Origin: Duganella aceris | GTDB taxonomy: Bacteria; Pseudomonadota; Gammaproteobacteria; Burkholderiales; Burkholderiaceae_D | Direction of reading: 5' to 3' | Assembly (NCBI RefSeq): GCF_011090165.1 | Contig: NZ_JAADJT010000006.1 | Location: 1 to 64,000, forward strand | DNA: 64,000 nt | Shown: in pieces, positions 48,301 through 56,121 of the stretch | Position numbering within the stretch: position 1 is the first letter of the stretch | How the letters are laid out: each line of letters starts with the position of its first letter | Notes under the pieces: model-generated | Seen by the model: only the letters and a program-made list of their open reading frames with translations | Database searches by the model: none | What the model was told of the DNA's origin: nothing | Made by a program: the position numbers and the translations under genes

Positions 48301-50139
48301 ATCGAAATTTTCAGCGGCCTGACCACGCGCTACAACCTGATCGGCGACCGCGACGAGGAAACCGTGATCGCCGAGCTGTCCGGCTACAAATCGCTGAACG
48401 AGATCGTCGCCTGGTACGCCCGCTCGCTGGAGCCCGCGCCCGCCGACGGCATCGCGCTGGGAGACGTATCGCCAAAAAAAGCCCAGGCTCCATTGCCGCC
48501 GTCGTTTGAGGCAATGGAGCCCGGCATGACCGACACCGCCGCCGCGGCAAGCGGCGATCCGGTCCGCTGTTACGAGTTGCAGGCGATCCGCGCCGACCTC
48601 GGGCTGGACGCGGCCACCACCGAGTTGCCGGCGGCGGCGGCGGTGCTGCTGCTCGGCGCCGACACGCCGCTGAGCGCAGCGCTGGACGAGCTGCTGGCGC
48701 GCCTCGGCCACCCGGTGTGGCGGCTGCTGCCCGCCACCACCACCCGGCCGCTCGACGCGCACCGGCACGAAGTCGACTTGTCCACGCCGGAAGGCATCGC
48801 CGCCTGGCGCGCGCTGGCCGACCTCGACCTCGCGCACGGCCTGATCCTGGTCAACCTGATGGGATGCGACGACGCCGCTGCGGCCGCCCACCTGGGCGAC
48901 GCGCGCGCGCTGTTCCTGCTGCTGAAGGCGCTGGCCACCGAGCTGCAAACGGCGGCGGCGGCCGGCGCCGGCTGGCTGCTCAACGCCACCCGCCTGGACG
49001 GCCAGTTCGGCCTGAGCCGCTCGCGGCCGCTGGCAGTGGGCAGCGCCGGCACGCTGGGCGTGGCCAAGACCGCCGCCCGCGAGTGGTCGGCGCTGCGGGT
49101 GCGCTGCGTCGACACCGCGCCGGGGCTGGAGCCGCAATGGCTGGCGCTGCAATTGTTGCGCGAATTGCGCAACGCCGAGCGCGACATCGAAATCGGCTAC
49201 ACCGGCGCCGGCCGCTGGCGCCTCGGCCTGCGCGACCAGCCGCCCGCGCCGGTGGCGGCCCTGGCCGGCATCGCGCTGGAGCCGGGCTCGGTGCTGCTGG
49301 TGACCGGCGGCGCCTACGGCATCACCGCCGACATCGCCTGCACGCTGGCGGCGGCCTACCGGCCGACGCTGGTGCTGCTGGGCCGCAGCCCCTTGCCCGG
49401 CGCCGAGGACAGCGATACGCGCGGCATCGCCGACCCCGCCGCCTTGCAGCGGATGTTGATCGGCCGCATGCGCGCCGGCGACGCCGCCGTCACGCCGGCC
49501 CAGGTCGGCGGCGCGTTGAAGCGGATCCTGAAGGAACGCCGCATCCGCGCCAACCTGGCGGCGATGCGCGCCGCCGGCGCCGAGGTCGAATATCACTGCC
49601 TCGACGTGCGCGACGCCGAAGCGCTGGGCCGGCTGATCGACGATGTCCACGCGCGCCACGGCCGCATCGACGGCGTGCTGCACGGCGCCGGCGTGATCGG
49701 CGACAAGCTGATCGTCGACAAGACGCCGCAGGGCTTCGACGCGGTGTTCGACACCAAGGTGGCGCCGGCGCTGGTGCTGGCCGAGAAGTTGCGGCCGGAA
49801 GGCCTCAAGTTCATCGCCTTTTTCTCGTCGGTGGCGGGGCGCTACGGCAACGCCGGCCAGTGCGACTACAGCGCCGCCAACGAAGTGCTGAACAAGCTGG
49901 CCGACGACCTCAGCCACCGCTGGCCCGGGGTGCACGCGCTGGCGATCAACTGGGGGCCGTGGGACGCCGGCATGGTCGATCCCGGTCTGAGAAAACTGTA
50001 CGCGGCGCGCGCGATCCAGCCGATCGCGGTGGACGAGGGGCGGCGCCAGTTCATGCGGGCGCTGAACGGCGGCGCGCGCGGCGCGCCGGAATTGGTGATC
50101 AGCGCCAGCGTGCGCCAGATCGCCGCACTGGCGCGCTGA
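42325..50139 (+). CDS. NMO-NMO-KS-AT-ACP-KR type I lipid/polyketide synthase
   Basis: A 2604-residue synthase. A first nitronate-monooxygenase-like domain (about 1-230) has R152 where the EAGGHxG histidine is expected. A second (about 330-655) keeps it (H467 in ECGGHTG). The ketosynthase (about 693-1150) has C893 in DAACAAS, H1028 and H1067. The acyltransferase (about 1265-1545) has S1358 in GHSYG. An Ala-rich linker leads to a single ACP (about 1930-2010, S1989 in LGIDSIKR, the PUFA-synthase form). The ketoreductase (about 2080-2600) has Y2515. Dehydration must come in trans; the NMO domain may serve as enoyl reductase. Confidence 0.9.
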   Translation: MQTSINSIKVIAVTPAHRLAPEIAIAACRAQAVGILDLGLGAEATARRAALSALARGAQTRGGWGVRWNHAGRELAALAELVRLSDDPAAPLQLPLLVLAGVRDDQMDAARVVAAGVARAVLLEVCDLDGALAAARAGYDGVILKGHEAGGRVGALSSFVLLQECAGKLDLPYWIQGGIGIHTAAAAALAGATGVVLCEQLWLAAEGPFDAAASRRVWSHLDGSETVLAGAGAERHRLFARSGRARLREVELAQAAGESCWPLLSAHLSAPDDGLIALGQEIAFAAPLAQRYGTVGRIITATAESMADAARLAEAKRALAPGAPLAAALGTRYAVAQGPMTRVSDVAPFARAVAGGGALPFLALAVMRGAEVRTMLEATRDAIGALPWGVGLLGFVPLALRQEQLDVVREFRPPYAVIAGGRPGQARELEALGITTWLHVPSPGLLKGFLDEGARRFVFEGSECGGHTGPRASFTLWEQAIGVLLESELKDPETVQLMFAGGIHDALSAAMVGVLAAPLTARGMRIGVWMGSAYLFTEEIVASGAVVAEFQRQALACRDTALLQSGVGVYTRCAETPFCAEFEQLRRELVRGPGSREETLLALEKMNIGRLRIAAKGIVRNPDPAAAERYLQVDAEAQQRDGVYMLGDVARLRDRACSIAELHAAVSDGAVALLEQAQTRAAATAPARPGTGRDEIAIVGMAGLWPGAQTLREYWENIVRGVDSVREVDPERWNPERMFNPKRGTPDQVYAKWGGFLDDIAFDPQRYGIAPASLASIEPMQLLALEAARLALADAGFDRRPFPRERTATIFAVGGMADLSSYYNFRTLLPLYLDRVAGLAPELRGHIVATLNREALPAWTEDSFPGILGNVVTGRIANRLDLGGSNYTVDAACAASLAALDAAVKQLRHGDADVALAGGVDCTNGAIGFMCFAQTHALSPNGRSRPFDQGADGIAISEGVGVLVLKRLADAERDGDRIYALIKGIGSASDGRNRSLTAPHPAGQVLALRRAYEDAGMSPSAVTLIEAHGTGTALGDKSELAALAAFAGDTMARQGCALGSVKSMIGHTKVAAGMAGLIKAALALQQRVLPPTIGVERPTSAIDLANSPFYLNTEARPWLHAGDAARHCGVSAFGFGGTNFHAVLGEYTAGYRGADAASLHPRGIEPFAFAAADREQIGISVRALLDGLAPARDADLAPLAYAVYREQHVARRANGGHPCRLVVLAGSIDELRTRLQRVLQLLPEHAEIRQPPAIFYRESTADIGGVCLLFPGQGSQRVNMLRELLLGQPALQAGFAEAPAVAGLVYPPPVFSDAERELQQRALNATEVAQPALGLVGMAAFDLLSCYGLRADFAAGHSYGEYVALCAAGVIGRADLQRLSAARGRLAAGAPAGAMAVLDGDAVQVGALLQRHSLEAGIANLNSPTQTIIAGSVEAIDAALLAAAGDGVRIRKLPVSAAFHCPLMAGVRDALAAELAEVAFLPPRMPVYSNTSAAPHAADGGEVRALLARHIAEPVRFVEQVEALYQAGARIFIECGPGLVLSGLVDQILAQRPHTTLALDAPGRPGWQQLAQLLTQALAIGLPVDLAPWFAGRGLEQGDVAQVLAGARRRAEPPALAWRVNGGRALPWRTAPPRLALAPATPATPATPAVPGPAAMPVVAMPVVAAPAVADAVQAAATQAVVSAVAPSAMAATMAAAAPALLQVVPAAIAPTDLLAVAASAQASATVTPVLTRSAPGRFPRSVAPSSPRPLFPAHYRRSMMKLDDHVPDDRLAGIPGSPSPVNQIQDSLSRLLDLQREQQFSLRHFLDFQAQLAGLGTERWAETPAASLAAPQQSAQPMLAHAASAAFAVAAAPASATTHAATIPAAPLAASAPQAAVFAAPPATAAPAATARPAAPSAFAAEAAAAPPLAVAPAVTELGAVKAPQLPPELAAINGAPHDATASAGGLAVPDAAQFKAELLQAVADRTGYPTDMLDMDAHMEADLGIDSIKRIEIFSGLTTRYNLIGDRDEETVIAELSGYKSLNEIVAWYARSLEPAPADGIALGDVSPKKAQAPLPPSFEAMEPGMTDTAAAASGDPVRCYELQAIRADLGLDAATTELPAAAAVLLLGADTPLSAALDELLARLGHPVWRLLPATTTRPLDAHRHEVDLSTPEGIAAWRALADLDLAHGLILVNLMGCDDAAAAAHLGDARALFLLLKALATELQTAAAAGAGWLLNATRLDGQFGLSRSRPLAVGSAGTLGVAKTAAREWSALRVRCVDTAPGLEPQWLALQLLRELRNAERDIEIGYTGAGRWRLGLRDQPPAPVAALAGIALEPGSVLLVTGGAYGITADIACTLAAAYRPTLVLLGRSPLPGAEDSDTRGIADPAALQRMLIGRMRAGDAAVTPAQVGGALKRILKERRIRANLAAMRAAGAEVEYHCLDVRDAEALGRLIDDVHARHGRIDGVLHGAGVIGDKLIVDKTPQGFDAVFDTKVAPALVLAEKLRPEGLKFIAFFSSVAGRYGNAGQCDYSAANEVLNKLADDLSHRWPGVHALAINWGPWDAGMVDPGLRKLYAARAIQPIAVDEGRRQFMRALNGGARGAPELVISASVRQIAALAR
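47592..47607 (+). promoter_or_regulatory. Internal Shine-Dalgarno and in-frame ATG pair in the synthase gene
   Basis: AGGAG lies about 5-8 nt before two consecutive in-frame ATG codons (47602 and 47605; residues 1760-1761). It sits at the junction of a non-Ala-rich stretch and the region leading to the ACP. Initiation here would yield an 845-residue ACP-KR protein. Confidence 0.5.
48474..48521 (+). promoter_or_regulatory. Candidate programmed -1 frameshift signal (A7 plus stem-loop)
   Basis: Seven A residues (48474-48480) in the phase A AAA AAA are followed after 5 nt by a perfect 12-bp stem (48486-48497 with 48510-48521) and a 12-nt loop. A -1 slip would read nine more codons and stop at TGA 48507-48509. 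The product would be a 2061-residue synthase ending just after the ACP. The layout mirrors the dnaX signal. Confidence 0.5.
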
Positions 50140-50181
50140 CGCCGCATCCCATTTTAATGATGATTCATCAGGAGAAAAACC

Positions 50182-51405
50182 ATGAACGCCAGTCCCGTGT
50201 TGTTCGATTTCAAGCCCGCGCAGTTGTCCAAGCCGGTCGGCCAGCGCATCGCGCTGGAAATCTCCGCCTTCGGCCTGGCCAAGGGCCATTGCAAGGCCCA
50301 TGGCCTGGAACAAAAGGACGACATGCGCGGCGCGCTGCGCCACATGCGTGAAAAGATCGCCAAGTATGCGGTGTCGTCGGACCAGATCAACCGCCGCCAG
50401 CTGGTGCTGTTTCCGCGCCTGCGCGACATCCGTTACGCCGACGGCGAGCTGTACCTGACCGAGTCGTCGGTGCCGCATCTGCGCATGTTCAAGGACGCCG
50501 ACGACACCAAGGGCTTCGATCTGAAGCAGCGCCACGCCACCTACGCCACCGTGGTCGGCGAATGCCTGGAGGAGCTGTACCCGGACCGCAGCGCGCCGCC
50601 GGACGACCTGATCCACGTGACCTGCTCCGGCTATCTGGCGCCGAGTCCGGTCGAGCGCATGGTCGCGCACCGCGAGTGGTACGACACCACCGTCACCCAC
50701 AGCTACCACATGGGCTGCTACGGCGCCTTCCCCGCGATCAAGATGGCGCACGGCTTCCTGGCCTCGTCGATGGGCTCGGAACACGTGCCGCCGCGCGAGC
50801 GGGTCGACATCGTCCACACCGAGCTGTTGTCGGGCCATCACAACATCGAGGATTCGGGCATCGAGAACATCATCACCATGAGCTTGTTTTCCGACGGCTT
50901 CATCAAGTATTCGGTGGGCTCGGCCGAGTATGTCCGCCAGCATGGCCAGCACGGCTTGCGCATCCTGGCGGCGCACGAGCACCTGTTGCCGGACTCGGCC
51001 GACGACATGACCTGGGTGCCGGCCTCGCACCAGTTCCAGATGACCTTGTCGGTGATGGTGCCGGTGGTGATCAAGCGCCACGTGCGCAGCTTCGTGCTCG
51101 GCTTGCTGCGGCGCGCCGGCGTCGATTTCGAGAACATCGAACAGCGCGAGCGTTTGATGTTCGCGATCCATCCGGGCGGCCCGCGCATCGTCGAGCATGT
51201 GCAGAGCGAGCTGGGCTTGCGCGACGACCAGGTCGCGATCAGCAAGAAGGTGTTTCGCGAGAACGGCAATATGTCGTCGGCGACGGTGCCGCACATCCTC
51301 AAGGGCTTGCTGGAGGAAAAGGCGGTGCCGGCCGGCACCCGCATCGTCGCGCTGGGCTTCGGCCCCGGCCTGACGGTGACCGGCCTGGTGCTGGAGAAAA
51401 TATGA
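50182..51405 (+). CDS. Type III polyketide synthase (chalcone/stilbene synthase-like)
   Basis: A 407-residue thiolase-fold enzyme. The catalytic triad of type III PKSs is visible as C179 (HMGCYGAFPA), H330 (HPGGPRI) and N363 (ENGNMSSATV). Such enzymes extend an acyl starter with malonyl-CoA and cyclise it to pyrones, resorcinols or similar rings. Sitting directly behind a type I synthase, it recalls the Azotobacter ars system, in which a type I FAS hands fatty acyl chains to a type III PKS. The next gene overlaps its stop. Confidence 0.82.
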   Translation: MNASPVLFDFKPAQLSKPVGQRIALEISAFGLAKGHCKAHGLEQKDDMRGALRHMREKIAKYAVSSDQINRRQLVLFPRLRDIRYADGELYLTESSVPHLRMFKDADDTKGFDLKQRHATYATVVGECLEELYPDRSAPPDDLIHVTCSGYLAPSPVERMVAHREWYDTTVTHSYHMGCYGAFPAIKMAHGFLASSMGSEHVPPRERVDIVHTELLSGHHNIEDSGIENIITMSLFSDGFIKYSVGSAEYVRQHGQHGLRILAAHEHLLPDSADDMTWVPASHQFQMTLSVMVPVVIKRHVRSFVLGLLRRAGVDFENIEQRERLMFAIHPGGPRIVEHVQSELGLRDDQVAISKKVFRENGNMSSATVPHILKGLLEEKAVPAGTRIVALGFGPGLTVTGLVLEKI

Positions 51406-53345
51406 TGCGCGACGCCGCCCCGCTGGCGCCCCGGCTGCCATTCGTCGAGCGCATCGCCAGCCATCTGCCGCTGCGCCACATCGTGGTCGAGCGCACGCTG
51501 AGCCTGGCGCGCGATCTGCATCTGGCCGATCATCATTTCGTGCCGGCGCGGCCGCACAAGCCGCTGGCGGAGTGCTTTCCGGTGTTGCCGCTGACCTTCA
51601 GCCTGGAGGCGATGGCGGAGGTGGCGGCCTGTCTGGCGCCGGGCATGGGCTTGACCGGTTTCGACGGGGTCGGCGCGGCGCGCTGGATCGCGCTGGCCGA
51701 TCAGACCGAGTTGCCGTTGCGGATCGAGGCGCGGCTGGTGGACGAGGATGCCGCCGGCCCCGGCTCCGGTCCGGGCTTGGCGCCTGGGGTTGACGCCGGC
51801 CTGGGCGCCGCCGGCAGACGGGTGGCGGTGACGATCCGCGCCGGCGGCGATCCCCGGCCGGCGATCTCGGCGACGGTGCGTTTCGGCCGGCATTACCGGC
51901 TTGGGCTGCATCCGGTGTTTTCGCCGCTGGCGGCCGATGTCGGGCTCGACAGCGCGGCGATTTACGCCAGCCGGCAGATGTTTCATGGACCGAGCCTGCG
52001 CTGTCTGGAGGGGGAGGTCGCGGTCGGTGCGCAAGGGGCGGCCGGGACGCTGGTGGTGCGGGCGCCGGACCGGCTGTTCGCGGCGATGTCGGCGCCGCAG
52101 TTGCTGACCGATCCGGCGCTGATGGACGGCATCGGGCAGTTGATCGGCATCTGGGCGATGCGGCGGCGGCAGCGTGTGACGTTCCCGATCGGGATCGAGC
52201 GGCTGGAGTATTACGCCGCCACGCCGCCGCCCGGCACCCGCGTGCCGCTGCGCATCGACACCACGGTGCTGGGCAAGCTGCTCAGCACCGTGGTCGAGAT
52301 CGGCGACGGCGCCGGCGGCGTGTGGATGCGCATCGCCGGCTGGAAGTCGTGGCAATTCCTGTGGGAGCCGCGCTTGCTGGCGTTCCGCCGCCGGCCCGGC
52401 GCGCACCTGCTGAGCGTTGAACTCCCCCTGCCGGCATCGCTCGCCGAGGCCGACGCCGACACCGCCCCAGCCCCCGGCGCCAGCGGCGATCCCGCCCCGG
52501 GCGCCACCGTCGCATCCGGTCTCGGTGCCGCTGCCGCGCCCGGCCTCGCCGCTGCCGCCGTTCCCGGCTCTGGCGCCAGCGGCGATACCAGCCCCGGCGT
52601 CGGCGGTGGTCGCGGCAAGCCGCCGGTGTGGCAACTGATGGACGCCGCCGTGGTGGCCGATTTCGACCGCACCTTGCTGGCCCGCCACTATCTGCGGCGC
52701 GACGAGATGGCGGCGTTCGAGGCCAAGGCGGCGGTGCCGCCGCGCCAGCTGGAATGGCTGCTGGGCCGCATCGCCGCCAAGGACGCGGCGCGGCGCTGGG
52801 CCGCCGGCCCCGGCGCTGAGCTACTGCATCCGGTCACATTCGCCATCGACAACGACGCCGCCGGCCGCCCGCGCGTGACGCACTGGCCGCTGCCGTCGCC
52901 GCCGCCGCAACTGAGCATCGCCCACAGCCACGGCCGCGCGCTGGCCGCCGCCCACCACGCAGCCATCGGCGTCGACATCGAAGCAGTCGCGCCGCGCGAC
53001 TCACTGTGCGTGGCCGCCTTCAGCGACGCCCGTGAACGCCGCTGGCTGCGCGCCGGCGACGGCGTCGACGCCGACGAATGGCTGACCCGCCTGTGGTGCG
53101 CCAAGGAAGTGCTGGGCAAACTGATGGGAACGGCGGTGCGGCCGTCGCCGCTGGCGTTCGCCGCCGTCGGCCGCGACGCCCACGACTGCCTGCTGATGCG
53201 CCACCGCCCCGACGGCGCCGGCGCGCGCGTGGCCGCCGTGCGCGACGGCCGATTCATCTACGCGCTCGGACTGGCGCTGGCCACCGCGCCGCAGCCCGCG
53301 GCCACCGCGCCAGCCGCCGCCACCACGTCAACCTCGCCATCTTAA
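51402..53345 (+). CDS. Dehydratase (double hot-dog) fused to 4'-phosphopantetheinyl transferase
   Basis: A 647-residue fusion. Residues about 1-345 resemble a PKS dehydratase of the double hot-dog type, with DHHF and PVLPLTFSLEAMAE in the first half and a MDGIGQLIG aspartate block in the second. A Pro/Ala/Gly-rich linker (about 345-410) follows. The C-terminal part is a Sfp-like phosphopantetheinyl transferase with GVDIE near 524 and WCAKEV near 566. It would dehydrate the ACP-bound hydroxyacyl chain and arm the ACP at S1989 of the synthase. Its ATG overlaps the type III PKS stop. Confidence 0.83.
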   Translation: MMRDAAPLAPRLPFVERIASHLPLRHIVVERTLSLARDLHLADHHFVPARPHKPLAECFPVLPLTFSLEAMAEVAACLAPGMGLTGFDGVGAARWIALADQTELPLRIEARLVDEDAAGPGSGPGLAPGVDAGLGAAGRRVAVTIRAGGDPRPAISATVRFGRHYRLGLHPVFSPLAADVGLDSAAIYASRQMFHGPSLRCLEGEVAVGAQGAAGTLVVRAPDRLFAAMSAPQLLTDPALMDGIGQLIGIWAMRRRQRVTFPIGIERLEYYAATPPPGTRVPLRIDTTVLGKLLSTVVEIGDGAGGVWMRIAGWKSWQFLWEPRLLAFRRRPGAHLLSVELPLPASLAEADADTAPAPGASGDPAPGATVASGLGAAAAPGLAAAAVPGSGASGDTSPGVGGGRGKPPVWQLMDAAVVADFDRTLLARHYLRRDEMAAFEAKAAVPPRQLEWLLGRIAAKDAARRWAAGPGAELLHPVTFAIDNDAAGRPRVTHWPLPSPPPQLSIAHSHGRALAAAHHAAIGVDIEAVAPRDSLCVAAFSDARERRWLRAGDGVDADEWLTRLWCAKEVLGKLMGTAVRPSPLAFAAVGRDAHDCLLMRHRPDGAGARVAAVRDGRFIYALGLALATAPQPAATAPAAATTSTSPS

Positions 53346-53354
53346 GGAGACCTC

Positions 53355-54095
53355 ATGTCGCACCTACTCTCACGGCCGCTGGTGGAACTGCACGGCGTCG
53401 TCAAACGCTACCGGCTGGGCGGCGCCGCCATCATCGCGCTGGCCGGCATCGACCTGCGCATCGGCGCCGGCGAATTCGTCGCGGTATGGGGGCCGTCCGG
53501 CTCCGGCAAATCGACCCTGTGCAACATGATCGGCCTGCTCGACGCCCCCACCTCGGGCAGCGTCAGCTTTCGCGGCCAGGACGCCGCCAAGCTGTCCGAC
53601 AACGCCCGCAGCGATCTGCGCAACCAAGGCATCGGCTTCGTGTTCCAGGGCTTCAACCTGGTGCCGGTGCTGTCGGCGCTGGAGAACGTGATGCTGCCGT
53701 TGCAGATCGGCGGCGCGTCGGCGCTGGTGGCGCGGGACGCCGCCCGGCTGCGGCTGGAACAGGTCGGCCTGGGCGCGCAGCTGACGCAGCGGCCATCCTC
53801 GCTGTCGGGCGGCCAGCAGCAGCGGGTGGCGATCGCCCGCGCCCTGATCGGCGCCCCGGCGCTGGTGGTGGCCGACGAGCCGACCGCCAATCTCGACACC
53901 GCCAACGCCTTGCTGATCATCGAGCTGATGCGGCGCATCAGCCGCGAGGAGGGCACCACCTTCGTCTTTTCCACCCACGACCAGCGGCTGCTGGAACGGG
54001 TCGACCGCCAGGTCATGATGCGCGACGGCTGCGCGGTCGAAGACCGGCTGCACGCGGCGACCGTCGCGACGCCGCTGGCGGCGGGAGGCTACTGA
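53355..54095 (+). CDS. ABC transporter ATPase, LolD/MacB type
   Basis: A 246-residue ATPase with Walker A GPSGSGKST near residue 48, signature LSGGQQQRVAIARAL near 150 and Walker B LVVADEPTANLD near 170. It belongs to the LolD/MacB/FtsE group that pairs with FtsX-type permeases and does mechanotransmission or lipid extraction rather than classic transport. AAGGAGACC precedes it, 9 nt after the PPTase fusion. The permease gene overlaps its stop by one base. Confidence 0.92.
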   Translation: MSHLLSRPLVELHGVVKRYRLGGAAIIALAGIDLRIGAGEFVAVWGPSGSGKSTLCNMIGLLDAPTSGSVSFRGQDAAKLSDNARSDLRNQGIGFVFQGFNLVPVLSALENVMLPLQIGGASALVARDAARLRLEQVGLGAQLTQRPSSLSGGQQQRVAIARALIGAPALVVADEPTANLDTANALLIIELMRRISREEGTTFVFSTHDQRLLERVDRQVMMRDGCAVEDRLHAATVATPLAAGGY

Positions 54096-55345
54096 TGATC
54101 ACCTGGTTCAAGCTCGGCCTGCGCAACCTGCTGCGCAACGCCCGCCGCTCGCTGGTGACGGTGCTGGCGATCGGCCTCGGCTTCCTGGCGGTAAACACGC
54201 TGGGCGGCTTCACCGCCTACATCTTCACCAGCCTGCAGGACAGCTACATTTATGGCGAAGGCAACGGCCACCTGACGGTGTTCAAGGCCGGCTTCCTCGA
54301 CAAAGGCAAGCTTGACCCGCTGGCCTTCCTGCTCGACGCCGACGAACTGGCGGCGGTGCGCAAGGTGCTGGCGGCCGATCCGGATGTGGTGCTGGCCAGC
54401 CCGGCGCTGCACATTTCCGGCCTGCTCAGCAACGGCAAGGTGTCGACCATCTTCGTCGCCGCCGGCCTGGTGCCGGAGGACATGCGCAGCATCGCCGCGC
54501 ACGCGCCCGACCCGGGCGGCAACGGCAGCCGCTTCGACGGCCTGCCGCTCAGCACCGCCAAGCCCTACGGCATCGGCGTCAGCCGCGGCCTGGCGCAGCA
54601 GCTCAATCTGGCGCTGGGCGAGACGGCGGTGGCGATGGCGCCCACCGTCGCCGGCCAGGTCAACGCGCTCGACGCGCAGTTGCTGCAGGTGGTCGACGCC
54701 CCGGTCGAGGCGCTGGAGGACAAGCTGGCGGCGGTGCCGCTGGCCTTCGCGCAGAGCCTGTACGACACCGCCAGCGTCGACCGCGTCACGGTGCTGTTGC
54801 GCGGCGAGGAACAAACGGCGGCGGCCTGCGTCCGGCTGCGCGCCGCGTTCGCCCGCGCCGGGCTGGCGCTGGAGGTACGCACCTGGCAGCAGATGGCGCC
54901 GTTCTACACCAAGGTCAAGAAGATGTTCAACGTGATCTTCCTGGTGACCTTCCTGATCGTGTTCCTGATCGTCGTCATGAGCGTGCTCAACACGGTGGGC
55001 ATGGCGGTGCTGGAGCGCACCCGCGAAATCGGCACGCTGCGCGCGCTGGGCCTGCGCCGCGCCGGCATCGTCAGGTTGTTCGCGATCGAAAGCATGCTGC
55101 TGGGTGCCATCGGCTCGCTGTTCGGCATGGCGCTGATGTTGCTGTTGTTGTACCTGGTGCACCTGCTGCATCCGACCTGGGTGCCGCCGCAGATCGCGCG
55201 CGAGGTGCCGCTGCGGATCTACCTGGTGGTGCCGTACTGGCTGGCCAGCGTCTCGCTGTTGCTGGCGCTGTCGCTGGCGGCCGCCGTCTTCCCCGCGCGC
55301 GCCGCCGCGCGCAAGGAAATCACCCACGCCTTGGGCTTCGCCTGA
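54095..55345 (+). CDS. FtsX/LolC-type ABC permease
   Basis: A 416-residue permease with one N-terminal helix (about 20-42), a periplasmic domain of about 230 residues and three C-terminal helices (about 285-310, 330-355 and 375-400). This is the LolC/E and MacB arrangement. The MAVLERTREIGTLRALGLRR coupling segment contacts the ATPase. Together with the ATPase and the next gene it forms a Lol-like extraction unit, here inside a lipid-synthesis operon. Confidence 0.9.
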   Translation: MITWFKLGLRNLLRNARRSLVTVLAIGLGFLAVNTLGGFTAYIFTSLQDSYIYGEGNGHLTVFKAGFLDKGKLDPLAFLLDADELAAVRKVLAADPDVVLASPALHISGLLSNGKVSTIFVAAGLVPEDMRSIAAHAPDPGGNGSRFDGLPLSTAKPYGIGVSRGLAQQLNLALGETAVAMAPTVAGQVNALDAQLLQVVDAPVEALEDKLAAVPLAFAQSLYDTASVDRVTVLLRGEEQTAAACVRLRAAFARAGLALEVRTWQQMAPFYTKVKKMFNVIFLVTFLIVFLIVVMSVLNTVGMAVLERTREIGTLRALGLRRAGIVRLFAIESMLLGAIGSLFGMALMLLLLYLVHLLHPTWVPPQIAREVPLRIYLVVPYWLASVSLLLALSLAAAVFPARAAARKEITHALGFA

Positions 55346-55368
55346 GCGACAACTATCAAGGAGCAATG

Positions 55369-56121
55369 ATGAAGCTGAACCGGTTTTCTCCCCTAATGAC
55401 GGTGTGCGCCGCCTGGCCGGCGCTGGTGCTGGCGGTCGCGGCGCCGGCCTCGACCACGGATATCCTCCGTTCCGCGGACGAGGCGCGCGGCAACGTCGAG
55501 GGCATCGCCTGGAACGTCACCGTCGAATCGACCGAGAACGAACGCGTCAGCGACACCATGGTGTACGACATCAAGGCGCGCGGCTTCAACGTGGCCGGCA
55601 TCAGCCAGGCGCCGGCCAAGTACAAGGGCAACAAGCTGCTGATGCTCAACACCAGCATGTGGTTCTACAAGCAGGGCCTGAGCAAGCCGGTGCCGATCTC
55701 GCAGCGGCAGAAGCTGATGGGCGACGCGTCCTACGGCGACATCGCGTCGACCAACTACGCCGACGGCTACGCCGCCACCGAGTTGCCCGACGAGCGGGTG
55801 GGCGAAGAGGAGTGCCATGTGTACGACCTCAAGGCCAAGAGCGAGAAAAGCACCTACGACCGGATCCGCTACTGGGTCTCGAAGGAGCGGCTGGTCGGCG
55901 TGCGGGCCGAGTACTACACGGTGTCGGGCAAAAAATTCAAGTCGGCCACGATGGAGTACGACAACCATATCCAGCTGGCGGGCCAGCGCCGCGCCTTCCT
56001 GTCGCGCATCGTCATGCGCGGCGAATTGATGAACGGGGCGGTGACGTATCTGAGCCTGCGCGAGCCGCGCCTGGCGCCACTGCCGGATTCGGTGTTCGAC
56101 CTTAACCTGTTGATGCGATGA
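55369..56121 (+). CDS. LolA-like periplasmic carrier protein
   Basis: A 250-residue exported protein of the outer-membrane lipoprotein-sorting (LolA-like) group. The second ATG (55369) is favoured because AAGGAG is only two bases from the first (55366). A signal peptide covers about 1-24. Typical blocks are KYKGNKLLMLNTSMWFY, VPISQRQKLMG and GDIASTNYADGY. It would ferry a hydrophobic cargo across the periplasm after extraction by the neighbouring ABC system. Its stop overlaps the barrel gene (ATGA). Confidence 0.83.
   Translation: MKLNRFSPLMTVCAAWPALVLAVAAPASTTDILRSADEARGNVEGIAWNVTVESTENERVSDTMVYDIKARGFNVAGISQAPAKYKGNKLLMLNTSMWFYKQGLSKPVPISQRQKLMGDASYGDIASTNYADGYAATELPDERVGEEECHVYDLKAKSEKSTYDRIRYWVSKERLVGVRAEYYTVSGKKFKSATMEYDNHIQLAGQRRAFLSRIVMRGELMNGAVTYLSLREPRLAPLPDSVFDLNLLMR

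Noticed and set aside
48474..48521. Reading the A7 plus hairpin as an intrinsic terminator on the minus strand
   Set aside because: On the minus strand the T-run starts 5 nt after the stem, too far for a good terminator, and no leftward gene precedes it. The frameshift reading fits spacing and phase better, though antisense termination is not fully excluded.
42334..51441. Leftward open frames of 1550 and 1204 codons opposite the synthase operon
   Set aside because: Antisense shadows of recognisable KS, AT, ACP, KR and type III PKS coding sequence; no ribosome-binding sites or domains.
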